From positions 439,601 to 503,600 of the forward strand of contig CAXYMM010000002.1 in NCBI GenBank assembly GCA_964289745.1: a DNA stretch of 64,000 bases. The letters run 5' to 3'. Position 1 is the first letter of the stretch, and every line of letters begins with the position of its first letter. Below, piece after piece: positions 8,692 to 17,422 of this stretch. The translations under genes were made by a program, and so were the position numbers. This DNA is from Ekhidna sp964289745. Its GTDB lineage: Bacteria > Bacteroidota > Bacteroidia > Cytophagales > Cyclobacteriaceae. The notes beneath the pieces are model-generated. The model saw only the letters and a program-made list of their open reading frames with translations. It made no database searches and was not told where the DNA came from.

Positions 8692-11057
8692 TTAAAATAG
8701 CCATTCTACAAGCAATGCAAAATTCCTTCCATATGCATCAGAGAAGTATCTAAGTCGGTCTGTATAAACCCGATAGGAGGTATTAAAAAGGTTGTTTACT
8801 TCAAAATTTAATTTTATAAAGTCACTTGTGTAGCTTATTTGTCTACCCACCAATAAAAAGCCTTTGGGTGTGGGCATAAAATCAAAAATTTCATCCTGTT
8901 TTACTTTGGCTGTTCCGTCTTCAAATTCGCTTGGGTTGATTACCGATGGAGCTAACCATTTTTTAGAAGTGTAACTCAACCTTAAGCCTTAACCCCAAGT
9001 ACCTTTTTATGAAAAGAATAATCGATGTTTAAGGGCGGAACTTCTATGAGAGGTTGGCTATTTTTTCTTTCCCACCCGTAAACATAAGAAAGTTTAAGTT
9101 CTGAGGAAAAATACTTAGAATGAGTGTATTGCACATCCCAATTGACACCAATCAGCAGCGCATTTGTTTGTTCGTATATGAAAAAAGGGAAGGTTCCAGC
9201 AACATTAATAGTGATGCCGAATGGACGTAAATAGATGTAATCGTTGATCAGGTTTCTATACAATATAAATTCACTATTGAAACGGGAGTTTCTCCATTCA
9301 AACCCTGATACCCATTTATAGCTTTTTTCAGAAGGAACTTCGCGCATATTTTTATCAAATACACTGTTTATAGGCATGACTATTTGTGGAGTTAGTTCAT
9401 ACCGCCAAAGTCCAAAAGACATTCTGGAATATCGATACCCAAAAGCATACAGCTCTGCTACATTTGGCGGTCGCCATGCAGAACCAATGTTAGAGAATAA
9501 TGTTAAGCTTTTATTGATTTTTCGTTTTATGCCCATCATGAAAGTAGCATTGAAAAAGTTTAATTCATTGTTGTAAATAAAGAGATCTCGAATGGTGTCT
9601 GCTACTTTTAGCGATTGTAAATCAAATCTGGCACCTATTTCAAAGGTGGTTTGCCCCAATTGAACCGACTGGGTGGTATAAGCCCCAAAATTGAAAATAT
9701 CATAGTCGGGGACAAAGTTGGCTGGGTTTGATTCTGGCTCATTTATACTGTTTTTTGTAAAGACTTGGACTCCAGAACTCCCATTCCATTTTCCTATTTC
9801 TGGCTGTATCCAGTTCGTTTCCAGTGTATGAGAGATTAAATCCAAAAAAATTACCGGTCGCTCGTTTAACTGCCCTCTTCTTACATCATATTCCCTCCTG
9901 ATATTATTTTGAAATGCATATTGAATGTTGAAAATATGAGCTCCTGTAAAAACTGAAAGATTTGTCCGCAATAAAGCATGTTTCGTCTCTTGACGTGGGT
10001 TTTGTATGTCATATGTCTTGGGAAAAGTAGGTTGTGGGATCGAATCATCTATGGCATTTTGAAGATCTACCAAGTTGCCAACGATCGAAGCCCTTAAAAT
10101 ACCAAATTCCTGCTCGAAGTAGCTTCCAGTTACTTCCAGATCAAATTTTGGGTAATGCACTAAGGTATTGAAACTTCCTCCATATTCTCTTTTGCCAGTA
10201 TTTGATAAATTGTAATCAGGAGCTCTCATATCTCCTTGATAAATCCCAAATCCGTTCGCATTCCAGGCAAACCGCTGAAAACCTTGACTTATGGAAACCT
10301 GACTACTATATGCTCGACCGTTAGTTTGATATGAGCTTCCAATTGATCCATTAATTTTTGCATTAAAAATAGGTTTTTCGGAATTGTAAAGAATGACACC
10401 GCCCAGAGCTTCTGGACCGTACTTGACCGTTGCTGCACCTTTCACAATCTCAATTTGACCGATACGAGAGGGGTCTATTTCAGGTGCATGCTCTTCTCCC
10501 CAAGCTTGATAGGCATGCCGCACTCCATCATTCATCACTAATACTCTATTTGAATGTAAACCATGCACAATAGGCTTAGATACATTGCTGCCCGTTTTTA
10601 AGGTAGATACCCCAGAGAGCTGCTCTGTTAAACTGCCTATTGAGGAAGTTACCAAGGATAACTTGTCTACTTCTTTCTTTTTAACCGATATTGATTCAAG
10701 TCGATCAGACCTATTCTCTTCTACAATAACGCTTCTAAGCACTGTTCTGTCAGCAGCCAACTTTACAACCAATTTGCCATGATAAAAATCATGATGGTGA
10801 GTGACTGTTTTATACCCTACATACCTAACTTCTAAATCTACCTCCTCTTCACAAACACCCTCAATAACAAATTTCCCTTTTTCGTCACTAATAGTTCCTT
10901 TTTCTGAATCAACAATTTTAATAGTGGCAAAGGCAAGTGGTTCATTGGTTTCCGCATCCAGTACTTGCCCTGCAATTGGGGAGTCGCGGTTTTCCTAGGA
11001 AAAACCAACTAAACAAGACATGATAATTAGCGAAAAGGATAAGGGTAGCTTAAGCAC
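8692..11057 (-). pseudogene. TonB-dependent receptor, inactivated (amber codon and frameshift)
   Basis: Outer-membrane receptor relic directly downstream of the Fur-family gene. Reading starts at a GTG (11055-11057) overlapping the regulator's stop, then a signal-like stretch (KLPLSFSLIIMS), then an in-frame TAG at 10995-10997. The same frame continues with a CarboxypepD-reg domain (GQVLDAETNEPLAF) and a His-rich stretch HHHDFYH. A TonB plug follows (IVHGLHSNRVLVMNDGVRH, AWGEEHAPEID, IEIVKGAATVKYG), then the barrel. At about 8982 the frame closes, and the last ~95 residues, ending in an aromatic residue as barrels do, continue in another frame. Linkage to a Fur-family gene suggests zinc or another metal as former cargo. 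A sequencing fault cannot explain both lesions easily. Confidence 0.85.
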
Positions 11058-11466
11058 AGTCTGCACAAATCCCGTCAATAATGAGGTTAATGCGTTCCAT
11101 TTTGTATCCGCTAGGCACACTCACGATGGGTACTTCTCTGTCATCTAAGCACTCCATTTGTCCGCATTTATTGCATTTGAAGTGCATATGGTTGTCTTGG
11201 TGTTTTTCTGATGAGCAAGAGTCGCTACAAAGCCCAAAAGTTGCTTTACCGCTTTCATTTGGAATTTTGTGTAATAAACCTGATTCCAAAAAACTATTTA
11301 AAGTCCGATATAATGTAACGCGATCGTAACCTTTAAGACTGACCTCAAGGTCTCCTTGAGAAAGCGCTCCTTTGTGATTCTGAAAGTGCTTCATCACATC
11401 GATTCTACAATCGGTGATTCTAAGACCACGTGATTTTAGTATTCCTTTTATCTTCGCACCAGTCAT
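11050..11466 (-). CDS. Fur-family metalloregulator (Zur/Fur/PerR type)
   Basis: Winged-helix metal-sensing repressor. I start it at the Met followed by TGAKIKGILKSRG (138 residues); an upstream in-frame Met is possible but lies in the operator. The DNA-binding helix is YDRVTLYRTLNSF. The dimerisation half has HFKCNKCGQMECL and a terminal CADC, giving the structural zinc Cys pairs, plus His-rich HQDNHMHF. Short length and position next to a TonB receptor and lipoprotein favour a Zur-type role, but Fur or PerR function cannot be excluded. An inverted repeat 17 bases upstream of the ATG suggests autoregulation. Its immediate target genes are pseudogenes. Confidence 0.9.
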   Translation of the reverse strand: MTGAKIKGILKSRGLRITDCRIDVMKHFQNHKGALSQGDLEVSLKGYDRVTLYRTLNSFLESGLLHKIPNESGKATFGLCSDSCSSEKHQDNHMHFKCNKCGQMECLDDREVPIVSVPSGYKMERINLIIDGICADCA

Positions 11467-11482
11467 GCAACAAATATAGTTT

Positions 11483-11499
11483 ATGCAATTCATTTGCAT
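11483..11499 (-). promoter_or_regulatory. Inverted-repeat operator in front of the Fur-family gene
   Basis: ATGCAA and TTGCAT form a perfect 6-bp inverted repeat with a 5-base spacer, 17 bases upstream of the chosen start codon and so within the promoter. The half-site recurs near 8657-8679 in the same locus, consistent with an autoregulated Zur/Fur box. The site is inferred. Confidence 0.5.
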
Positions 11500-11539
11500 G
11501 TAATAAAACATTTTAATCTTTACAGTAGTTATTGCTTTT

Positions 11540-11740
11540 ATGGAGAAGCAAGAAGAAGAAAATAAAAAAATTAATTATTTTGATTTTTCAGAGGTGCTCG
11601 GTTATTTTTTTCGAAAAAAAGATCCCAATCGCCCTAAGAATTTTAATATCAAGGCGATGCATACAATCAATAAAATATCAATTTTAATGTTCTTATCTGC
11701 GTTAATTGTGATGATCGTTCGTGTATTCACAAGAACCTAA
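11540..11740 (+). CDS. Small single-pass membrane protein (DUF6728-like)
   Basis: A 66-residue protein, divergent from the Fur-family gene. It has a charged N-terminus, the block YFFRKKDPNRPKNFNIKAMH, then one hydrophobic helix (about residues 44-62) ending in a basic tail. The YFxRKDPNRPxNFNxxAMHxINK pattern is one I recall from small conserved Cytophagales proteins annotated DUF6728. Function is unknown. The topology (cytoplasmic N-terminus, one membrane segment) is an inference from charge distribution. Confidence 0.75.
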   Translation: MEKQEEENKKINYFDFSEVLGYFFRKKDPNRPKNFNIKAMHTINKISILMFLSALIVMIVRVFTRT

Positions 11741-12144
11741 CGTTATTCGAAGAAGTACATTTCTAATCATTCCCTAAAAAATAGAACAGTAAGGTTAGTT
11801 GAGCATTTTCATAAAAGGTTGGTGTAATCTTAGCAGCGAGTTTACGTGGAGTTATCCGTCCAATAAGAAAGTACGATAGTGCATTCTGCATTTGGATCGT
11901 TATGTGTCTAAAGAATCTCTCACGATATGGGCATAATTCAAGCTAGATTTAGCATAATCTAGACTAACTCTTGAAACTAATTTATTATTTAAACCTTAAT
12001 AAGCGAAAGCATTTATCGTTTGAGATGAGTGTTTTTTAACAGAAACATTTTTATAAGATCTTCTCCTGTGCAAGACAATGCAAGTAATTCTATCTTAAAA
12101 TAGACTAAACTTGATAATCCCATTTTGAGCATGCTTTCTAAGCT
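11741..12144. other. Intergenic region with one inverted repeat
   Basis: About 400 bases between the small membrane protein and fabG. I find no supported gene or recognisable relic. A perfect 7-bp inverted repeat (CTAGATT-tagcat-AATCTAG, 11943-11962) is the only clear structure; its role is unknown. Confidence 0.5.
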
Positions 12145-12891
12145 TTATGTGAGCATTCCACCATCAACTTGGATGGTTTGACCTGTTATATAGGCAGACA
12201 TATCGGAGGCTAAGAAGACGCATGCATTTGCTACATCTTCTGTAGAGCCACCTCTTTTTAATGGGATTGCATCTCTCCAGCTCTGTACCGTTTTCTCATC
12301 CAAAGCGTCTGTCATTTCCGTTTCGATAAAACCGGGTGCTATGGCATTGCATCGAATGCTGCGAGAACCCAGCTCTAGCGCCACAGATTTTGTGAGTCCA
12401 ATAATCCCTGCCTTCGATGCAGCATAGTTTGCTTGACCTGCGTTTCCCTTTATACCTACCACTGATGACATATTGATAATGGATCCACTTCTTTGCTTCA
12501 TAAATGTTCTAGCAGATGCCTTTACCATATTGAAGCAGGATTTTAGGTTGATATTTTGGATTATATCCCAATCTTCTTCACTCATTCTCATAATAAGGTT
12601 GTCTTTTGTAATACCCGCATTATTAATCAGGATATCCATGCTACCAAAAGCTTTAACGACACCCGAAATTAAATCTTGAGCTGCCTGATAATCAGAGGCA
12701 TCTGAACGAAACCCTTTTGCTTTTGCTCCTTTACTGGCTAGTTCTTTTTCAAGAGCCTCGCCTTTTTCTACATTTGATAAATAGGTAAATGCGACATTGG
12801 CTCCTTCTTCGGCAAATTTTTCAGCGATGGCTCTTCCAATACCTTTAGATGCACCGGTAATTAGTGCCGTCTTTCCTTCCAGTAGTTTCAT
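12145..12891 (-). CDS. fabG: 3-oxoacyl-[acyl-carrier-protein] reductase
   Basis: NADPH-dependent reductase of the type II fatty acid elongation cycle, cytoplasmic. A classic short-chain dehydrogenase of 248 residues: cofactor motif TGASKGIG (residues 14-21), NNAG, catalytic Ser in MSSVVG and Tyr-Lys in YAASKAG, and the C-terminal ITGQTIQVDGGM typical of FabG. It is a single-gene unit divergent from lpdA. A good phylum-type -7 promoter element lies just upstream. Other short-chain reductases share the fold, but the length and C-terminus favour FabG. Confidence 0.93.
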   Translation of the reverse strand: MKLLEGKTALITGASKGIGRAIAEKFAEEGANVAFTYLSNVEKGEALEKELASKGAKAKGFRSDASDYQAAQDLISGVVKAFGSMDILINNAGITKDNLIMRMSEEDWDIIQNINLKSCFNMVKASARTFMKQRSGSIINMSSVVGIKGNAGQANYAASKAGIIGLTKSVALELGSRSIRCNAIAPGFIETEMTDALDEKTVQSWRDAIPLKRGGSTEDVANACVFLASDMSAYITGQTIQVDGGMLT

Positions 12892-12913
12892 AAGGTGTTT
12901 TAAAAATAGGATT

Positions 12914-12921
12914 CAAATATA
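12914..12921 (-). promoter_or_regulatory. Bacteroidota -7 promoter element of fabG
   Basis: TATATTTG matches the TAnnTTTG element exactly, about 23 bases upstream of the fabG ATG, giving a short leader. A TTTG lies further upstream on the same strand, but at 24 bases the spacing is a little long for a -33 element. Confidence 0.5.
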
Positions 12922-13003
12922 CAAGTTGAAGTTTAGAACCTGATTCAAATTTTCTCTGTCGAATTAAAGATTAAATTTACCTCCGAATTCAATTATTTGG
13001 AAA

Positions 13004-14395
13004 ATGGAATCAAAATACGATTTAATAGTTATAGGAAGTGGGCCTGGGGGATATGTGGCGGCAATACGAGCTTCTCAGCTTGGAATGAAAGTGGGAGTTG
13101 TTGAAAAGGCAGAACTTGGCGGTGTTTGTTTAAATTGGGGCTGTATCCCTACTAAAGCGTTGTTAAAAAGCGCTCAAGTTTTTGAATACATCAATCACTC
13201 AGAAGATTATGGGATCAAAGTAAAAGATTCAACAGCTGATTTTACCAGCATGGTAAAGCGATCAAGAGGCGTAGCTGAAGGGATGAGTAAAGGGATTCAG
13301 TTTCTGTTTAAGAAAAATAAGATTGATTATATAGCGGGCTACGGAATCCTTAAAAAGGGTAAGAAAGTGGAAGTAAAAGATGATGGAAAAGTTACGACAT
13401 ATAGTGCCGATCACATCATACTGGCGACAGGAGGTAAAGCTCGGGAGCTTCCTAATTTACCAATAGATGGTAAAAAAGTAATAGAATACCGAAAAGCGAT
13501 GGTTTTAGAGAAGCAGCCAAAGAAAATGGTGGTTGTTGGCTCAGGAGCCATAGGCGTTGAGTTTGCGTATTTCTATAACTCAATTGGTACTGAAGTCACG
13601 ATTGTGGAGTTTATGGATCGTATTGTCCCCGTTGAAGATGAAGAGGTCTCCAAGCAATTAGAGAGAATTTACAAAAAAGCGGATATGAAAATCATGACCA
13701 GCTCGGAGGTAACGAAAGTAGACACGAAGGGAACTGGCTGTAAGGTCACAGTAAAAACCAAGAAAGGTGAAGAACAATTGGATTGCGATGTGGTGCTTTC
13801 TGCCGTGGGTGTAGCTCCTAACCTACAGAATATTGGTCTTGAAGAAGTAGGTGTAAAAACAGAAAAAGGAAAAGTAATAGTAGATGACTTTTACAAGACG
13901 AATATTCAGGGCGTTTATGCTATCGGTGATATCGTGCATGGTCCTGCGCTTGCACACGTAGCTTCGGCAGAAGGTATTATATGTGTAGAAAAGATTAAGG
14001 GCATGCACGTGGAACCTTTGGATTACAATAATATTCCGGGATGTACATACTGCTCTCCAGAAATCGCTTCTGTAGGCTATACAGAAAAAGCAGCTAAAGA
14101 AGCGGGTTACGAAGTGAAGGTTGGGAAATTCCCATTTTCAGCATCAGGAAAAGCGAAAGCGGCAGGGGCTTCGGAAGGATTTGTGAAGGTAATCTTCGAT
14201 GCCAAATATGGCGAGTGGCTTGGTGCGCACATGATAGGAGCGAACGTAACCGAGATGATTGCAGAAGCAGTAGCTGCAAGAAAATTAGAAACCACGGGTC
14301 ATGAAATCATAAAGACTGTTCATCCGCACCCAACTATGAGCGAAGCAGTAATGGAAGCAGCCGCAGCAGCCTACGATGAGGTGATCCATTTGTAA
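13004..14395 (+). CDS. lpdA: Dihydrolipoyl dehydrogenase (E3)
   Basis: FAD-dependent disulfide oxidoreductase shared by the 2-oxoacid dehydrogenase complexes and glycine cleavage; it reoxidises dihydrolipoamide with NAD+. The FAD-binding GxGxxG is at residues 11-16. The redox pair Cys42/Cys47 is in GGVCLNWGCIP, the NAD-binding motif is VVGSGAIGVEFA, and a second FAD motif is YAIGD. The catalytic His-Glu dyad lies in HPHPTMSEA near the C-terminus. The length of 463 residues is normal. It is divergent from fabG and convergent with metX, so it is probably monocistronic. Confidence 0.96.
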   Translation: MESKYDLIVIGSGPGGYVAAIRASQLGMKVGVVEKAELGGVCLNWGCIPTKALLKSAQVFEYINHSEDYGIKVKDSTADFTSMVKRSRGVAEGMSKGIQFLFKKNKIDYIAGYGILKKGKKVEVKDDGKVTTYSADHIILATGGKARELPNLPIDGKKVIEYRKAMVLEKQPKKMVVVGSGAIGVEFAYFYNSIGTEVTIVEFMDRIVPVEDEEVSKQLERIYKKADMKIMTSSEVTKVDTKGTGCKVTVKTKKGEEQLDCDVVLSAVGVAPNLQNIGLEEVGVKTEKGKVIVDDFYKTNIQGVYAIGDIVHGPALAHVASAEGIICVEKIKGMHVEPLDYNNIPGCTYCSPEIASVGYTEKAAKEAGYEVKVGKFPFSASGKAKAAGASEGFVKVIFDAKYGEWLGAHMIGANVTEMIAEAVAARKLETTGHEIIKTVHPHPTMSEAVMEAAAAAYDEVIHL

Positions 14396-14427
14396 TAATT
14401 GAAAATACAATTTCTTGGTTTCAAGCC

Positions 14428-15399
14428 TTAAACAAGCGTTTTTTCAAGAATTTTCGTAAGCTGATCAAATTCGATTAAGAATCCATCGTGCCCATATCGG
14501 CTTGAAACTTCATGATAAAATCCATTTCTTGCATGCCTAGCTATGAATTTTTGTTCCTCGCAAGGGAACAGAATGTCAGTATCAACCCCAATGGCAATCA
14601 CTTTTGAGTTAATTCTTTGAAGAGCTGCCTCCGATGATTCAAAATGTCTCCCTATATTTTGGCTATCCATTGTCTTGGATAATGCATAGTAGCTGTATGG
14701 GCAGAAGCGTTTTCGAAGTTTTTTTCCCTGATATTTTTGGTATGAGGAGGCAGAGAAGTTATCACTTCTATTGTCAAGGTCTTTTTGAGTTTCGTTATAA
14801 GTGTTATAGTGTCTGTAAGAGAGCATGCCTATTGCACGAGCTGTTTCTATTCCTTTTTCAATATCTGCTTCGATAGCCATTCGTTGTGTCTCGTTAAAAG
14901 CAATTCCCCAGGGAGAGTGTACTGCATTTGTGGCAATTGGAACGATTGTCTTGAAAAGAGAAGGCACTTGTACTGCCCATTCTAAAAGCACCTGACCACC
15001 CATGGAACAACCGATTCCTATTAAGATTTCTTCTATTTCTAGCTTACGCTTTAACTTTTTAAAGCCTTGCACAATATCGCTAATTGTGATGAGCGGAAAG
15101 TTGAAGTCTTTTGGTTTTGTACTTCCGTAGCAAGAGCCAATCATATTAGCACAGACAATAAAGTGGCTTTCCGGATTTATTAAGGCCTCTGAGCCTATAA
15201 ATCCTCCCCACCAATCCAAGGGGTCGCTATTGCCTGTAAGTGCATGAAATACCCATACCACATTGGATTTATCAGCATTTAGCGATCCATATGTGTGGTA
15301 ATGAATCTTTAAGTCCTGAAGCGTTTCGCCACATTCCAAGACTAAAGGGTCTTCCATTTCATATAGGAAAGCATTAGACCTCAATTTTCTGATCGGCAT
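14428..15399 (-). CDS. metX: Homoserine O-acetyltransferase
   Basis: Transfers acetyl from acetyl-CoA to homoserine, feeding direct sulfhydrylation by the upstream MetY. Alpha/beta hydrolase fold with the oxyanion region WVFHALTGNSDP, the nucleophile Ser in GCSMGGQ, Asp in GVDTDILFP and His in GHDGFLIE. I choose the Met at 15397-15399 (MPIRKLRS); the open frame extends to 15453, and a Met at 15355-15357, beyond the metY stop, is also possible. The chosen start overlaps metY by 26 bases, implying coupled translation. The pair sits under the SAM riboswitch upstream of metY. Confidence 0.94.
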   Translation of the reverse strand: MPIRKLRSNAFLYEMEDPLVLECGETLQDLKIHYHTYGSLNADKSNVVWVFHALTGNSDPLDWWGGFIGSEALINPESHFIVCANMIGSCYGSTKPKDFNFPLITISDIVQGFKKLKRKLEIEEILIGIGCSMGGQVLLEWAVQVPSLFKTIVPIATNAVHSPWGIAFNETQRMAIEADIEKGIETARAIGMLSYRHYNTYNETQKDLDNRSDNFSASSYQKYQGKKLRKRFCPYSYYALSKTMDSQNIGRHFESSEAALQRINSKVIAIGVDTDILFPCEEQKFIARHARNGFYHEVSSRYGHDGFLIEFDQLTKILEKTLV

Positions 15400-16702
15400 A
15401 GACGGTTGCAAACGCTTGTTCGAAATCTGCTTTGATGTTGTCGATGTGCTCAATACCGACGGAGACTCTTAATAGGTTTGGCACTACACAAGAGGCCAAC
15501 TGTTCCTCCTCGGAAAGCTGCTGATGCGTTGTGGCTAATGGCTGAATGATGAGCGTTTTTGCATCCCCTACATTAGCCACGTGGCTTATTAGCTTCAAGT
15601 TATCGACAAGCTGAGTTGTTTGTTCTTTTTCTCCTTTAAGAACAAAAGAAAGCACGCCACCAAATCCATTTTTGAGATACTTCTTAGCATTGGTATAATA
15701 TGAAATCGACTCTAATCTTGGATAATTCACTTTATCCACCAAAGCATGGGACTCCAGCCACTTCGCTAACTCAAGTGTGTTATCTGCCGATCTTTGCACT
15801 CTTATCGAAAGGGTTTCAATCCCTTGTAGCAATAGGAATGAATTAAAAGGACTTAGCGCAGGTCCAAAATCTCTCAATCCTTCTGCTCTCGCTCTAATTG
15901 CAAACGCTATATTTGGTAACCCCGATGGATTTCCTTCTCCAAAGACTTCCCAGAATTTCATTCCGTGGTATCCTTCCGATGGCTTGGTGAATTGAGGATA
16001 TTTACCATTCCCCCAGTTGTAATTTCTACCGTCTACAATCACCTCACCAATAGAAGTGCCGTGTCCTCCCATCCATTTGGTAGCAGAAGCGGTTACTACT
16101 GCTGCACCATGCGCAATTGGTCTGAAAAGGTATCCGCCCGCCCCAAAAGTGTTGTCTACAATTAATGGAATATCATGATCTCTGCCTACTTTAGCTATTG
16201 CTTTAAAATCTGGAATGTTAAATTCAGGTTTTCCAATGGTTTCCAAGTAGATAGCCTTTGTTTTGGTATCGATGAGTTTTTTAAAATCCGAAGCTTTGTC
16301 GCTCTTAACAAATCGTGCTTCAATACCTATTCGCTTAAAAGCAACTTTAAATTGATTGTATGTATCTCCGTACAAAAAAGAAGTAGAGATGAAATTGTCA
16401 CCAGACGCTAAGATGTTGTTGATAGCAATGAATTGGGCAGCTTGTTCAGACCCAACGGATACTGCTGCCACTCCTCCTTCTAAGGTTGCTATTCTTTTTT
16501 CAAAAACATCATTGGTCGGATTCATGATTCGAGTGTAAATATTTCCAGAATCTTTGAGGGCAAAGAGGTTGGCTCCGTGTTCAGAGTTTTTGAACGTGTA
16601 GGAAGTAGTTTGATAGATGGGTATCGCTCTCGAACGAGTGGTTTCATCTATTTCATGTCTAGCATGAAGCTGAAGCGTTTCGTATTTTAATTCTTGAGAC
16701 AT
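15374..16702 (-). CDS. metY: O-acetylhomoserine sulfhydrylase (aminocarboxypropyltransferase)
   Basis: PLP enzyme of the Cys/Met metabolism family that makes homocysteine from O-acetylhomoserine and sulfide. At 442 residues it has the length of MetY rather than the shorter MetB/MetC enzymes. Visible are the phosphate-binding region around LFALKDSGNIYTR (Tyr-x-Arg), the stretch IPLIVDNTFGAGG, and the PLP Lys in ASATKWMGGHG. It is the first gene of metY-metX, with a SAM-I riboswitch about 250 bases upstream on the same strand, so the pair should be shut down when SAM is plentiful. Confidence 0.95.
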   Translation of the reverse strand: MSQELKYETLQLHARHEIDETTRSRAIPIYQTTSYTFKNSEHGANLFALKDSGNIYTRIMNPTNDVFEKRIATLEGGVAAVSVGSEQAAQFIAINNILASGDNFISTSFLYGDTYNQFKVAFKRIGIEARFVKSDKASDFKKLIDTKTKAIYLETIGKPEFNIPDFKAIAKVGRDHDIPLIVDNTFGAGGYLFRPIAHGAAVVTASATKWMGGHGTSIGEVIVDGRNYNWGNGKYPQFTKPSEGYHGMKFWEVFGEGNPSGLPNIAFAIRARAEGLRDFGPALSPFNSFLLLQGIETLSIRVQRSADNTLELAKWLESHALVDKVNYPRLESISYYTNAKKYLKNGFGGVLSFVLKGEKEQTTQLVDNLKLISHVANVGDAKTLIIQPLATTHQQLSEEEQLASCVVPNLLRVSVGIEHIDNIKADFEQAFATVYADQKIEV

Positions 16703-16949
16703 TTTATTGTAATTTTTTGTTTTGAAAAGTAGGATGGACTTTACTTAATTTCTAGCAATTAAGTAGGATCTTGCAGGAGTAGACCAACTAATCCTTTTTA
16801 GATGATCTCAAACCCTTAGCGGAATAAATTCAAGATCAACAACAATTAATGCGGCAACACCTATTCGCAAAATGATGCGATGAAATAAACTTTTTGTTTT
16901 GTGAACGGGAGTTGGCTACTAAGGATGTACTTTTCATATTAATCAATTT

Positions 16950-17031
16950 ATTTATCAGGAATTAGCACCTTCCTTTTGGAAGGGGTTGCTAGTGCGTCAT
17001 AGAGCCTGTCTCTCGGCACTTCTTAATAAAT
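16950..17031 (-). promoter_or_regulatory. SAM-I riboswitch upstream of metY
   Basis: On the minus strand P1 is ATTTATTA (17031-17024) pairing with TGATAAAT (16957-16950). P2 is GTGCC-GAG...CTC...GCAC. The conserved core reads GAGAGACAGGCTCTATGA, then TAGCAACC, a CCTTCC-AAAA-GGAAGG hairpin, and GGTGCTAATTCC. These are the signature elements of the SAM-I aptamer. It faces metY-metX, the expected regulon. The remaining leader down to metY (about 250 bases) should hold the expression platform, but I could not assign it. A TTTG / TAAGATTA pair 30-75 bases upstream may be its promoter. Confidence 0.88.
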
Positions 17032-17267
17032 CGACCTAAATCGATTTTAGACAGTAATCTTAGCAGAGTATTTTGGTTTCACCAAATAAATTGTCAATTT
17101 TTTTTGATAACCCCTTAAACGAATGTTTAAGCTTTTCTATAAACAGGAAAGTTTGAAAATAGAATAATTTTAAATTTTTTTACTTTAAAAAAAATCAATA
17201 ATTGGTTCAAAAAAATATTACAAATCCGCAATTCATAATTTTTTTACCCAAACGGAGATTGAGATGG

Positions 17268-17291
17268 ATCAATAGAAGATTTTCTATTGAT
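17268..17291 (-). terminator. Perfect hairpin behind the acyl-CoA dehydrogenase gene
   Basis: ATCAATAGAA-gatt-TTCTATTGAT is a 10-bp perfect inverted repeat in the 390-base AT-rich gap between the acyl-CoA dehydrogenase stop (17423) and the metY riboswitch. There is no immediate T-run, so the terminator call is tentative. A second repeat, CTTAAAC-gaat-GTTTAAG, lies at 17114-17131. I see no gene in this gap. Confidence 0.35.
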
Positions 17292-17422
17292 TGTTTGTTG
17301 TACTTCATCGAATCTTGAGATATTCCAATTAGTGAAATTAAGATGATAGAACAGCATAAAAGCACTATCTTCAAGGCGAGTCTTTTCTATTCAATTTTAA
17401 AAGGGTTCAAAAAGAATTTGAA

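Noticed and set aside
17114..17131. TTAAAC-gaat-GTTTAA as an acyl-CoA regulator operator
   Set aside because: It lies behind, not in front of, the acyl-CoA dehydrogenase gene and consists mainly of A and T.
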